Shown: positions 17,849 through 26,402 of the stretch, piece after piece
Position numbering within the stretch: position 1 is the first letter of the stretch
Layout of the letters: each line of letters begins with the position of its first letter
Source of the DNA: Niveibacterium sp. 24ML
Lineage (GTDB): Bacteria > Pseudomonadota > Gammaproteobacteria > Burkholderiales > Rhodocyclaceae
Assembly (NCBI RefSeq): GCF_026586805.1
Contig: NZ_JAPFHA010000008.1
Span: forward strand, 1-64,000
Direction of reading: 5' to 3'
Length of the DNA stretch: 64,000 nt
Translations under genes and position numbers: made by a program
The notes under the pieces: generated by a model
The model's input: only the letters and a program-made list of their open reading frames with translations
Told to the model about the DNA's origin: nothing
Databases searched by the model: none

Positions 17849-18448
17849 ATGAGCGACGCCGCACGCCCGGCATTGCCCAGCAGCGCCCTGGCGCGCGTGC
17901 TGGGCCATTTGCTGGCCCGCAATGACTGGGCGCGCGAGAAGCTGGCGCCCTTTGCCGGGCGTCGGGCGCATCTTGCGCTCGGCTCGCTGGCCGCTGACTT
18001 CGTGGTGGGCGACGACGGCCAGATTGCCGCCTGCGTGGCGGCGGACGACGCGGATGTGCGCCTGGTGCTTCCCGCCGATGCCTTGACCCAACTGCCACAG
18101 GGACCGGACGCCTTGTTCCGCCAGGCGCGCATCTCTGGTGACGCGCACTTCGCCGAAACGCTTGGTTTCGTGCTGCGGAATCTGGAATGGGATGCCGAGG
18201 AAGACCTGGCGCGGGTGGTCGGCGATCCGCTGGCGCACCGCTTGCACCAGGGCGCCGTGCAGCTGGGCAACTGGGGCAGGCAGGCGGCGCAGAACCTGGT
18301 CGAGAACCTGCGCGAGTACGCCATCGAAGAAGCGCGGATCACGCCCCCCAAGCCCGAGCTCGAAGCCTTCGGGCGCGACGTCGCCGCGCTGCGGGACGAT
18401 CTGGCGCGGCTCGGAAAGCGGCTTGAGCGGCTTGAGCGCAGCGCCTGA
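17849..18448 (+). CDS. ubiJ: ubiquinone biosynthesis accessory factor UbiJ
   Basis: 199 residues. An SCP2-like lipid-binding domain (about 15-110) is followed by a helical tail (EDLARVVGDPLAHRLHQGA and a C-terminal coiled coil AALRDDLARLGKRLERLE). This is the UbiJ/YigP layout. UbiJ binds lipid intermediates and works with UbiK and the UbiB kinase in the ubiquinone complex. It starts 5 nt after the Tim44-like gene. A terminator follows at once, with no ubiB behind it. Confidence 0.88.
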   Translation: MSDAARPALPSSALARVLGHLLARNDWAREKLAPFAGRRAHLALGSLAADFVVGDDGQIAACVAADDADVRLVLPADALTQLPQGPDALFRQARISGDAHFAETLGFVLRNLEWDAEEDLARVVGDPLAHRLHQGAVQLGNWGRQAAQNLVENLREYAIEEARITPPKPELEAFGRDVAALRDDLARLGKRLERLERSA

Positions 18449-18469
18449 TCCGACCTGCCGGGCAGACTG

Positions 18470-18497
18470 AACGCCTCCTGAAAACGGAGGCGTTTTT
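18470..18497 (+). terminator. terminator of the ubiE-ubiJ operon
   Basis: ACGCCTCC and GGAGGCGT pair as a perfect stem with a TGAAAAC-type loop, followed by TTTTT. It starts 22 nt after the ubiJ stop. Confidence 0.9.
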
Positions 18498-18709
18498 ACA
18501 ACGAGAAGACGCAATCGTTTGATCGTGCTCGAAAAAGCACTTGACGTCGGCATTGCGCGTCGGTGGGTTTTACACTTAAAGTCCGGTTTTTCCACCCGCT
18601 CGCCCAATTTGGTGCGTACCCACGCCAGGTCGTACCAGGCCGCGAGCCGCAACCGCGCACACCCGGTTGCGAGACATCAAAAGTAGATCCACGGGACGGA
18701 GACTGAACC

Positions 18710-19561
18710 ATGGCGTTTGTCATGCTATCGACGGGTGGGCTGAGTTCATCGGGGGTTCGCACGCTGTCGGTCCGCACCGTGCTGCTGGCCGGTGCCGGCC
18801 TCGCCATGCTCTTGCTGGTGCTGGGCGCCCTGCTCGGTTACCTGCTCGCTGGCGGCTCGCCGGCGGCGCTGCCCAAGATCCCGATGTTGCGGCAGAACCC
18901 TTACACCGTCGAACAGCTCGGCGCCATCTCGGGTCGGGTCTTCAAGCTTGAGAACGAAGCCGCACACCTGGGCCGCAAGATCGGTGTGATGGACGAATAC
19001 GAATCCAAGGCGGTCAACAAGGCCGGCAAGGGTGGCCCGATGCTGCCGCCGCGCGTGCTCGACAGCCATGACCCGCTGGCCGAGCTGGATGCGGCGCTGG
19101 CGCGTGTCGAAGGGCGCCTGAACGAAATCGGCGAAGCCACCGCGCAACGCAATCTCGCGCACATGATGTTCCCCAGCCGTCTGCCGGTCGAAGGTGCTGA
19201 GATCGGTTCGGCCTTCGGTAACCGGATGGATCCATTCAATCGCCGTCTGGCATTTCACGCCGGTCTTGATTTCACCGTGGATCCCGGCACGCCGATTCGC
19301 GCGTCCGCAGGTGGCATCGTGGCCTTTGCGGGCTGGAATCACGATTTCGGCTGGGTGGTCGAGCTCGATCACGGCAACGGCCTGATGACCCGCTATGCCC
19401 ACGCCTCGAAGCTGCTGGTCAAAACCGGCAACGTGGTCGCGCCGGGGCAGGAAATCGCGCGGGTCGGTTCATCGGGCCGCTCGACGGGCGCACACCTGCA
19501 CTTCGAAGTGATGCGCGACGGTCAGTACGTCGATCCGGCCGACTACTTGGCCGGGCTTTGA
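18710..19561 (+). CDS. M23-family peptidoglycan endopeptidase, membrane-anchored
   Basis: 283 residues. One membrane helix lies at about 25-45, followed by a periplasmic helical region (55-155) and a LytM/M23 domain (about 165-283). The zinc ligands are visible: HAGLDF (HxxxD) and the later HLHFEV motif. It should cut peptide cross-links in the cell wall. Only the peptidase of this cassette is clearly enzymatic. It is followed 16 nt later by a coiled-coil protein and then a bactofilin, a grouping known to shape cells in other proteobacteria. Confidence 0.9.
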   Translation: MAFVMLSTGGLSSSGVRTLSVRTVLLAGAGLAMLLLVLGALLGYLLAGGSPAALPKIPMLRQNPYTVEQLGAISGRVFKLENEAAHLGRKIGVMDEYESKAVNKAGKGGPMLPPRVLDSHDPLAELDAALARVEGRLNEIGEATAQRNLAHMMFPSRLPVEGAEIGSAFGNRMDPFNRRLAFHAGLDFTVDPGTPIRASAGGIVAFAGWNHDFGWVVELDHGNGLMTRYAHASKLLVKTGNVVAPGQEIARVGSSGRSTGAHLHFEVMRDGQYVDPADYLAGL

Positions 19562-19576
19562 GCCCCCGCGCAGCGC

Positions 19577-19939
19577 ATGGCGATCCCTTTCCGCGTGACC
19601 CGCACCCGCCAGCTGACCCACGCTGGCCTCGTCCTGTCGCGCCGCAAGCGGCATAGCCCCTTTTTGTGGGCCCTTGCCGGCGGCCTTGCCGCCGCTGCCC
19701 TGGCGACTACCGGCTTCATGGCTTTTGCGCGCGAAGGTGAAAGCGTGCGCGAACTGGCCCATGCGCGCAGCGAACTGCACACGCTGAACAAGGCGCTCAA
19801 CGAAAGTCAGTTGCAGGCGCGCATGACCGAAGCACGCGCAAAAGAACTGGAACGCCAGGTCGACGGCCTGAACCAGCGACTGCGCGAGATGGAAGACGAG
19901 CTGGCCTTTTTCCGCAAGGCCCAGGACAGCAAGCGCTGA
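19577..19939 (+). CDS. inner-membrane coiled-coil protein
   Basis: 120 residues. A basic N terminus (RKRHSPFLW) precedes one membrane helix (about 30-50). A long coiled coil follows (about 55-120: ARSELHTLNKALNESQLQA and AKELERQVDGLNQRLREMED). It resembles small DUF6776-like proteins, though this is uncertain. It lies between an M23 peptidase and a bactofilin on one strand with short gaps, so it may link the cytoplasmic bactofilin filament to the periplasmic enzyme. Confidence 0.75.
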   Translation: MAIPFRVTRTRQLTHAGLVLSRRKRHSPFLWALAGGLAAAALATTGFMAFAREGESVRELAHARSELHTLNKALNESQLQARMTEARAKELERQVDGLNQRLREMEDELAFFRKAQDSKR

Positions 19940-19974
19940 CACGCAAGCCGCGTGCAGCCGGATGGAGACCCCCG

Positions 19975-20430
19975 ATGTTCGGAAAACACAAGAAGACCCA
20001 CCTGATCGAAGAGAGCAAGCTCTCAAGCCTGATTGCCGAAGACGTCGAAATTTCGGGCGATGTGGTGTTCAGCGCCGGCCTGCGGATCGACGGCACGCTC
20101 AAGGGCAGCGCCATCGGCAAGAATGGCGAAGGCAAGAAGGAGAAAAGCCTGCTGGTGCTGTCTGACAAAGGCCGCATTGAGGGCAGCGTGCGCTGCTACG
20201 ACGCGGTGATCAACGGCACGGTAGTGGGTGATCTGGAAGTCGAGCACTTCCTGGAGCTGCAATCGAAGGCGCTGGTGTCCGGCACGATCCGCTATCACAA
20301 GCTGCAGATGGAAGTGGGTGCCGGCGTGCAGGGCACGATCGAGCAGGTCGGCGGCGAACGGCAGGCGGACAACGTGGTTGAACTGGCGGCCGAGAAAGCC
20401 GAAAAAGCCGACAAGACCCGCAGCGCCTGA
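19975..20430 (+). CDS. bactofilin (polymer-forming cytoskeletal protein)
   Basis: 151 residues. The central domain (about 20-125) has the repeating Gly- and Val-rich turns of a bactofilin beta-helix: VEISGDVVFSAGLRIDGTLKG, then GRIEGSVRCYDAVINGTVVG and SGTIRYHKLQMEVGAGVQG. The ends are short, charged and disordered. Bactofilins form filaments without nucleotide and position wall enzymes. Its M23 neighbour supports such a role. A terminator follows 30 nt after the stop. Confidence 0.93.
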   Translation: MFGKHKKTHLIEESKLSSLIAEDVEISGDVVFSAGLRIDGTLKGSAIGKNGEGKKEKSLLVLSDKGRIEGSVRCYDAVINGTVVGDLEVEHFLELQSKALVSGTIRYHKLQMEVGAGVQGTIEQVGGERQADNVVELAAEKAEKADKTRSA

Positions 20431-20460
20431 ACCATTTGCTGCAGTCGCAATCAGACACGA

Positions 20461-20488
20461 CGGGGCACGGGTGTGCCCCGTTTGCTTT
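20461..20488 (+). terminator. terminator after the bactofilin gene
   Basis: CGGGGCAC, loop GGGT, and GTGCCCCG form a perfect 8-bp stem followed by TTTGCTTT. Confidence 0.85.
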
Positions 20489-20575
20489 ATGGCAGCTGCA
20501 ATCGCCGTACAATTCCTGCGCGCAAACCCGCGCAGCACGCCACTCCCCGGCACAACCGCTCGGAGCCCTAACCTG

Positions 20576-22531
20576 ATGTCAGCTTGCAATCCGTTTGCGC
20601 GCGCGCTCGGCGCCGCACTTATTCTTGTCAGCAGTGCCGCAATCGCGCAGACCGACTATGCCGGACACGGCGCCGAATCGGTCAGTGCGGCCACGCTGGA
20701 GAAGTTCCGTCCCAAGCCCCTGCCGGCGGATGTTTCGCGCCGCATCCAGTCGATGCTCGACCTGCGCGCGCCGGGCAGCGGCATGCTCTCGCCCGATGGC
20801 AAGCGCCTCTACTTCGGCTGGCGGGTCAGCGGCAGCGACCAGATCTGGCGCCTCGACGGGCCGGACCGATTCCCGCAGCAGATGACGGGCGGTGAGGATC
20901 GCACCACGCTTGCCGCGATCACGCCTGACGGTAAATGGCTGGTGGTGTCGCGCGATCGCAAGGGCGAAGAGAACCCCGGCCTGTATCTGCAGCCGGCCAG
21001 CGGCGGCGCCCTCAAGCTGGTGCAGCACCTGCCCAAGGTGCAAACCCGCTTCGGCTTCGTTTCGCGCGACAGCCGCTTCATCTACTTCACCTCCAACGAC
21101 CAGAAGCCCGACAGCTACGCGATCTACCGTTATGAGATCGCCAGCGGCGAGAAAACCCTTGTCTACAGCGAGCCGGGCTTGTGGGGCATTGCCGACCATC
21201 ACGCCGACGGCAGCCTGCTGCTGGTGAAGTACACCGGCTCCCAGTCGCGCGAGTACGGCATCCTGAGTCCCGATCGCGTCTTCAAGCCACTTTTCGGCCA
21301 GGGCGAAACGCAGAACTACGAGGCCCAGTTCGGCCGCAGCACGAGCGAGTTGCTGGTCTCCACCAACAAGTTCGGCAACTTCCAGCGACTGTATCGCTGG
21401 AAGGCAGGCCAGTTCACGCCGATCACCGCTGAGGCGAAGTGGGATATCGAGTTCTTCGGTACCGACGAAGCGCGTCAGCGCCTGTACTACACGATCAACG
21501 AGGCCGGCTATAGCCGCAGCCACGCGATCGACCTTGCCAGTGGCAAGCCGCTGCCCCTGCCCTGGCCGGCCGGAGCCGACCACCAGCTGGTGGGTAACAG
21601 CACGCCCGACGGCCGCTTTGTCACGCTTTCGGTTGCCACGCCGAAGGCGCCGCGGCAAAGCTATGTGTGGGACTGGAAGACGCGCAAGCTGACGCGCTGG
21701 GTGGTGCCCTCGACGCCCGAGGAAGACAGCTCGCGCTTTGTCGCCGCCAAGCTGGAGAGCTACCCGGCGCGTGATGGCACGCCGATCCCGATGTTCGTGC
21801 GCCGCCCGCCGCAGTGCGAGGGTGCCAAGGCGCCGGTGTGCCCGGTGCTGGTGCACTTCCATGGCGGGCCAGAAGCGCAGTCGCGCCCCGGCTTCTCGCC
21901 CTTGTGGCAGATGTTCGTTGACGCCGGCTTCATCGTCGTCGACCCGAATGTGCGCGGCTCGGACGGTTACGGCCGCACCTGGCTGGATGCCGACAACGGC
22001 GCCAAGCGTCTCGAAGTGGTCACCGATATCGAAGACGCCGCCCTGTACCTGCGCAAGGCCTGGGCGAAGAACGGCGTGGCGCCGAAGATCGGGGTCTTCG
22101 GTGGCAGCTATGGCGGCTACGCCACGCTGACCGCGATGACCATGTTCGCCGGCGCCTACGACGCTGGCGCTTCGGCGGTGGGCATCGCCAACCTGCTCAC
22201 CTTCCTGCAGAACACTGCGCCTTACCGCCGCACGCTGCGCATCTCTGAGTACGGTGATCCGGAGAAGGATCGCGAGGTGCTGATCAAGCTCTCGCCCACC
22301 ACCTACATCGACCGCCTCAAGGCGCCGCTGCTGATCAGCCAGGGCGCCTCGGACCCGCGCGTGCCGGTGGGCGAGGCGGTGCTGATGTATGAAGCGGCCA
22401 AGGCCAAGGGCGCGGAAGTCGAACTGATGATCTTCGCCGACGAGGGCCATGGTGCCGCCAAGCGCGAAAACCAGGCGCTCGAATGGGGTCACATCCTGCG
22501 CTTCTTCCAGCAGCACCTCTTGCCACGCTGA
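20576..22531 (+). CDS. S9-family prolyl oligopeptidase, secreted
   Basis: 651 residues with a signal peptide ending near AAIAQT. The N-terminal two thirds form a WD40-like propeller (for example LSPDGKRLYFGWRV and TPDGKWLVVSRDRKG). The C-terminal alpha/beta-hydrolase domain carries the catalytic triad: Ser511 in GGSYGGY, Asp593 in GASDPRVP, and His625 in DEGHGA. It should cleave peptides in the periplasm, with dipeptidyl- or acylaminoacyl-peptidase activity. The start at MSACNPFARAL was chosen because it gives the signal peptide. The gene is monocistronic. Confidence 0.9.
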   Translation: MSACNPFARALGAALILVSSAAIAQTDYAGHGAESVSAATLEKFRPKPLPADVSRRIQSMLDLRAPGSGMLSPDGKRLYFGWRVSGSDQIWRLDGPDRFPQQMTGGEDRTTLAAITPDGKWLVVSRDRKGEENPGLYLQPASGGALKLVQHLPKVQTRFGFVSRDSRFIYFTSNDQKPDSYAIYRYEIASGEKTLVYSEPGLWGIADHHADGSLLLVKYTGSQSREYGILSPDRVFKPLFGQGETQNYEAQFGRSTSELLVSTNKFGNFQRLYRWKAGQFTPITAEAKWDIEFFGTDEARQRLYYTINEAGYSRSHAIDLASGKPLPLPWPAGADHQLVGNSTPDGRFVTLSVATPKAPRQSYVWDWKTRKLTRWVVPSTPEEDSSRFVAAKLESYPARDGTPIPMFVRRPPQCEGAKAPVCPVLVHFHGGPEAQSRPGFSPLWQMFVDAGFIVVDPNVRGSDGYGRTWLDADNGAKRLEVVTDIEDAALYLRKAWAKNGVAPKIGVFGGSYGGYATLTAMTMFAGAYDAGASAVGIANLLTFLQNTAPYRRTLRISEYGDPEKDREVLIKLSPTTYIDRLKAPLLISQGASDPRVPVGEAVLMYEAAKAKGAEVELMIFADEGHGAAKRENQALEWGHILRFFQQHLLPR

Positions 22532-22550
22532 ACCAGCCGCGCAAGCGCAA

Positions 22551-22587
22551 CGGCCCCCACAGCATTGGCTGGCGGGGGCCGTTTTCT
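22551..22587 (+). terminator. terminator between S9 peptidase and oxyR
   Basis: CGGCCCCC and GGGGGCCG pair around a loop of about 15 nt, followed by TTTTCTTT. It lies between the convergent S9 and oxyR genes. Confidence 0.8.
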
Positions 22588-22613
22588 TTGGTGGGTTGGA
22601 CGTGCTTCTGGCT

Positions 22614-23537
22614 TCAGCGGATCGGGCGCGTGCCCGGCAAAGCGGTGTCGAGCATCGCGCGGCGCAGCACGTCGATGACGCCATTGCGCGGGTAGGTCAC
22701 ACGCCAGGCTAGCGCCACGGTGCGTGAGGGTTGCGGTGCGGCGAAGGGGCGCACCTCAACCTGCCCCTGTGCCGGGCTCAGCCCATCGGCCGCCGCACTG
22801 GGCAGCACGGTGACGCCGACCCCGGTGGCGACCATGTGGCGGATGGTTTCGAGCGAACTGCCTTCGAGCGTCTTCTGCAGGCTGCTGCCGCCGGCCGGGT
22901 TGGCGCAGCGCGGGCAGGCCTCCAGCACCTGATCGCGGAAGCAGTTTCCGGCGCCCAGCAGCAGCAGCGGTTCTTCCATCAATTTGGCGGCGGGTAGCTC
23001 GGGCAAGGCGGCCCAGGGGTGCTCGGGCGGCATCACGACGCGGAAGGGCTCTTCGTACACCGCCTGCGCAACGATGCCTGTTTCGACAAAGGGCAGCGCA
23101 ATCACGATCACATCGAGCTCGCCGCGCTTGAGCGCATCGGCCAGTTTGGCGGTGTAGTTCTCCTGGATCAGCAGCGGCACCTTCGGCGCCCGCTCACGCA
23201 GCAGCGGGATCAGGCGTGGCAGCAGGTAGGGCGCAATCGTGTAGATCACCCCCAGACGCAGCGGGCCGGCAAGCGGATCCTTGCCCGATTCGGCAATCTC
23301 CCGCACCTGCTGCGCTTCGAGCAGCACCCGCTCGGCCTGCGCAACGATCTTGGCGCCGATCTCGGTGAGCTTGACGTCGGCAGCGCTGCGCTCGAACAGG
23401 ATCACGCCCAGCTGGTCTTCGAGCTTCTTGACGGCCACCGACAGCGTCGGCTGGCTGACATGGCACTTCTCTGCCGCACGCCCGAAGTGGCGCTCGCGCG
23501 CCAGCGAGACGATGTAGCGCAAATCGGTTAGCGTCAC
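22614..23537 (-). CDS. oxyR: hydrogen peroxide sensor OxyR
   Basis: 307 residues from a GTG start (MTLTDLRYIVSLARERHFGRAAE), preceded by GGAG at good distance. The longer frame begins with sequence foreign to the family. The DNA-binding domain (1-65) has the OxyR form VSQPTLSVAVKKLEDQLG. The redox centre is exact: Cys199 in GAGNCFRDQ and Cys208 in LEACP, at the numbering of E. coli OxyR, which form the peroxide-sensing disulfide. It activates catalase and peroxidase genes, none of which is in this window. It is divergent from the DegP-like gene. Confidence 0.95.
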   Translation of the reverse strand: MTLTDLRYIVSLARERHFGRAAEKCHVSQPTLSVAVKKLEDQLGVILFERSAADVKLTEIGAKIVAQAERVLLEAQQVREIAESGKDPLAGPLRLGVIYTIAPYLLPRLIPLLRERAPKVPLLIQENYTAKLADALKRGELDVIVIALPFVETGIVAQAVYEEPFRVVMPPEHPWAALPELPAAKLMEEPLLLLGAGNCFRDQVLEACPRCANPAGGSSLQKTLEGSSLETIRHMVATGVGVTVLPSAAADGLSPAQGQVEVRPFAAPQPSRTVALAWRVTYPRNGVIDVLRRAMLDTALPGTRPIR

Positions 23538-23710
23538 GGGTAGCAGCTCCGAAGCCTGTGAACGGGGGCTGCAATTGTAGCGCCGACGCTTGCGCCGCTT
23601 GAAAATTGAAACAGAGATCCCCAGTTTGTAATTCCATGTAAGGCGCATGGACTCAGCGCTTTCATGCCCGTCGATAATCGCCACTTCCAATCGAATATGG
23701 AGATTTCCAG

Positions 23711-25216
23711 ATGAAAATGACGCTACCCCGTTCGCTCGCGCTTGCCAGTGTGGCTGCGGTGGCGTTTGCCGGCTGCCTGCAGGAAGGGAGTGGGCTGTCT
23801 GCTTCGCAAGCCAACGCCGCCCCGGCTGCCGCTGCGCCGCTTGCTTCGGCCGCGGCGACTGCTACCGCCGCTACGCCCACCATGCGCGCCGGGCTGCCCG
23901 ACTTCTCGACCCTGGTTGAACAGGTCGGGCCGGCGGTCGTGAATATTTCGGTGTCCAGCGTGCGCGGCAGTGGCGGCGAAACCGCCGGTGAGAATCCGTT
24001 CGCCGACGACCCCTTCTACGACTTCCTGCGCCGCTTCGGCATCCCCGGCCCGGGGCTCCCCGGTGGCCAGGGCGGCCAGCCGCGCGTTCAGCAGGGCGTG
24101 GGCTCCGGCTTCATCGTCAGCGCCGAAGGCCATGTCCTCACCAACGCGCATGTGGTCGATGGCGCCACCGAAGTGACGGTGCGCCTGACCGACAAACGCG
24201 AGTTCAAGGCCAAGGTGATCGGCTCGGACAAGCGCACCGACGTGGCGCTGCTGAAGATCGACGCCAAGGGCCTGCCGACGGTGAAGATCGGCGACGCCGA
24301 GCGCGCTAAGGTGGGCGAGTGGGTGGTGGCGGTGGGTTCGCCCTTCGGCTTCGATAACACCGTGACGGCCGGCATCATCTCGGCCAAGGCGCGCCGCCTG
24401 CCGGACGAAACCTTCGTGCCCTTCATCCAGACCGATGTGGCGATCAACCCGGGCAATTCAGGCGGCCCGCTGTTCAACCTGAACGGCGAAGTGATCGGCA
24501 TCAACTCGCAGATCTACTCACGCTCGGGCGGCTTCATGGGCATCTCGTTCGCGATCCCGATCGATACCGCGATGAAGGTGCGCGATCAGTTGCAGAAGTA
24601 CGGCAAGGTGCAGCGTGGCCGCCTCGGCGTGGTGATCCAGGGCATGGACGACGATCTCGCGCAGACCTTCGGGCTGGACAAGGCCAAGGGCGCGCTGGTC
24701 TCCCAGGTCGAGAACGATGGCCCGGCCGCCAAGGCCGGTGTTGAGCCGGGTGACGTGATCCTTGCGGTCAACGGCAAGGAAGTGAAGGAATCGGGTGATC
24801 TGCCGCGCCTGATCGGCGACGAGAAGCCGGGCGACAAGGTCAGGCTGCAGCTGTGGCGCAACAAGGCTTCACGCGAAGTCACCGCAACCCTGGCCGAAAT
24901 GCCGGGCGAGGGCGCCAAGCCGGTGGCCGGCAAGGGGGGTGACAAGCCCAGCGGCAAGGTGGGCCTGGCGCTGCGCCAGCTCGACGCCCGCGAAGCCAGC
25001 CGTGCCGGCGTGCCGGGCGGCCTGCTGGTTGAGGATGTCACCGGCCCGGCCGCCAAGGCAGGCGTGCGTCAGGGCGACGTGATCATCGCGGTCAACAACC
25101 GCCGCGTCACGACGATGGCCGAGATGACCGCCTTGCTTGACGCCTCGGGCGACCGCTTCGCGCTGCTGGTACTGCGCGGCAACCAGCGCCTGTTCATCCC
25201 GGTGCGTTTGAAGTAA
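23711..25216 (+). CDS. DegP/MucD-like periplasmic serine protease
   Basis: 501 residues. The trypsin-like domain has His147 (LTNAHVVD), Asp177 (RTDVALLKID) and Ser250 (NPGNSGGPL). Two PDZ domains follow (about 285-390 and 410-501). It degrades misfolded envelope proteins. The N terminus (ALASVAAVAFAGCLQEG) has Cys22 at a position resembling a lipoprotein signal, with a non-ideal Phe at -3, so it could be membrane-tethered rather than soluble. It is divergent from oxyR. Confidence 0.93.
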   Translation: MKMTLPRSLALASVAAVAFAGCLQEGSGLSASQANAAPAAAAPLASAAATATAATPTMRAGLPDFSTLVEQVGPAVVNISVSSVRGSGGETAGENPFADDPFYDFLRRFGIPGPGLPGGQGGQPRVQQGVGSGFIVSAEGHVLTNAHVVDGATEVTVRLTDKREFKAKVIGSDKRTDVALLKIDAKGLPTVKIGDAERAKVGEWVVAVGSPFGFDNTVTAGIISAKARRLPDETFVPFIQTDVAINPGNSGGPLFNLNGEVIGINSQIYSRSGGFMGISFAIPIDTAMKVRDQLQKYGKVQRGRLGVVIQGMDDDLAQTFGLDKAKGALVSQVENDGPAAKAGVEPGDVILAVNGKEVKESGDLPRLIGDEKPGDKVRLQLWRNKASREVTATLAEMPGEGAKPVAGKGGDKPSGKVGLALRQLDAREASRAGVPGGLLVEDVTGPAAKAGVRQGDVIIAVNNRRVTTMAEMTALLDASGDRFALLVLRGNQRLFIPVRLK

Positions 25217-25237
25217 GCCGCCGGATTGCAGGCGTGG

Positions 25238-25273
25238 GGGCGACGCGGGTGACCGCGTCGCCCTTGTCCTTTG
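25238..25273 (+). terminator. terminator of the DegP-like gene
   Basis: GGGCGACGCG and CGCGTCGCCC make a perfect 10-bp stem with loop GGTGAC, followed by TTGTCCTTTG. Confidence 0.8.
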
Positions 25274-25385
25274 TGGGGCATGCCGGCAGACCTTGCGTTG
25301 CAGCAAATCCGCTGCTGCTTTTGCCGCCCCGCCGATCGCGGCTGATTAGACTTGCGGTTTCGCTCGCTTTGCCCACGCATTCCTC

Positions 25386-25766
25386 ATGCCTGTCACGCGT
25401 TATCTGCTGGTTCTGCTCATTGCGGCGAGCGGAACGCTGTTCCTTTCCGAGGCTGCGTGCTGGTTCAGCGAATGCCGCCCGATCGAGACGATGCATGCAT
25501 TCGCTGCCGTGGGGGTGCCGATGCTGATGCTCTACGCGATCCTGACCCTCGGGCTCCTGTATCGCCTCGCGATCGTGCTGGAGCCGCGCCATGGTCGCGC
25601 CTGTGCCGCGCTGTATCCCTCTGCAGTGCTGTCAACGGCCGTGGCTCTGGGCTTCACCGACAACCGCCACCCGCTTTCCGGCGATACGCTGGAGCTGGTG
25701 CTTTGCCTCTTCCTGCCCTGGTTTGCGGCGGCGATCGGTGGCCTGACGCTGCGCGCACGCGGCTGA
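25386..25766 (+). CDS. inner-membrane protein, unknown function
   Basis: 126 residues with four likely membrane segments (about 5-25, 38-60, 75-92 and 100-120). Cys residues occur in CWFSEC near the first outer loop. No family is recognised. It follows the DegP-like gene after a terminator, so it is probably transcribed alone. Confidence 0.65.
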   Translation: MPVTRYLLVLLIAASGTLFLSEAACWFSECRPIETMHAFAAVGVPMLMLYAILTLGLLYRLAIVLEPRHGRACAALYPSAVLSTAVALGFTDNRHPLSGDTLELVLCLFLPWFAAAIGGLTLRARG

Positions 25767-25856
25767 GCCTCGACCCGGTTTGCGCAAGGGCCCCGCGTGG
25801 GGGCGAGGCCGCCGCCGCTATCAGGATGAGCCCATGCGCACTCGTCCGGCCCGGCC

Positions 25857-26060
25857 TTAGTCGCGCAGCTTTGAACTGATGAATAGCATCAGCGCCAGGC
25901 CGATCACGACCTCTTCGCCGTAAGGGATGCGCTCGAAGGAAACGAGCGCAACGATGAAGGTCGGGATCGAGATCAGGAACAGGTGCGGGTAGCGCAGGCC
26001 GACGCAGAACGCGCGCAGCTTGGCGGGCAGGTACTTGGCGACAACGGGGGACAGGGCCAT
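25857..26060 (-). CDS. small membrane protein (DUF6116-like)
   Basis: 67 residues from MALSPVVAKYLPAKL. It has a short amphipathic N terminus and two membrane helices (about 25-42 and 48-64) with PYGEEVVIGLALMLFISSK between and in the second. Size and pattern resemble DUF6116 proteins. The longer open frame upstream has no sensible start and covers a structured intergenic area. The ribosome site (GGAG) is 11 nt from the ATG, rather far. Confidence 0.6.
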   Translation of the reverse strand: MALSPVVAKYLPAKLRAFCVGLRYPHLFLISIPTFIVALVSFERIPYGEEVVIGLALMLFISSKLRD

Positions 26061-26092
26061 CAGTGCAGCAACTCCGGAATCAGGTTTGGGCG

Positions 26093-26144
26093 GGCTCGCC
26101 CGCGGGCCCGAGAGCTTAACGCGAGACGCCTGCGCGGGCGAGCC
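26093..26144. repeat. 12-bp perfect inverted repeat
   Basis: GGCTCGCCCGCG at 26093-26104 is perfectly complementary to CGCGGGCGAGCC at 26133-26144, with a 28-nt loop. It lies just upstream of the DUF6116-like gene. Confidence 0.7.
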
Positions 26145-26148
26145 AAAG

Positions 26149-26178
26149 AAAAACCCCGCGGTGCATCGCACGGCGGGG
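26149..26178 (-). terminator. minus-strand terminator-like hairpin
   Basis: Read on the minus strand, CCCCGC and GTGC arms pair (with one bulge) with GCAC and GCGGGG around a short loop, followed by TTTTTCTTT. No known gene ends here. Confidence 0.6.
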
Positions 26179-26364
26179 CTAACAGGCACTAGTGGAGACG
26201 CGCCCTCAAGCGGCTTGCGCGGATCCAGGGTACGACTCGATTCTGCGGGGCTTGGCGCGCCGGAACCATGTCCGCGCGGGGCACTCGCTTGTCCCGGAAA
26301 ACCGGCGCCGCACATCACCTCCGGCGCTGAATGCAGGCGAACAAACGGATAGAAACCGCGCAAA

Positions 26365-26402
26365 AATGTGCCCCGCAAGACCGCATCCGGCCTTGCGGGG
26401 CA
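26365..26402 (-). terminator. second minus-strand terminator-like hairpin
   Basis: TGCCCCGCAAG and CTTGCGGGGCA pair as an 11-bp stem with a loop of about 10 nt. On the minus strand it is followed by CATTTTTGC. No known gene ends here. Confidence 0.6.
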
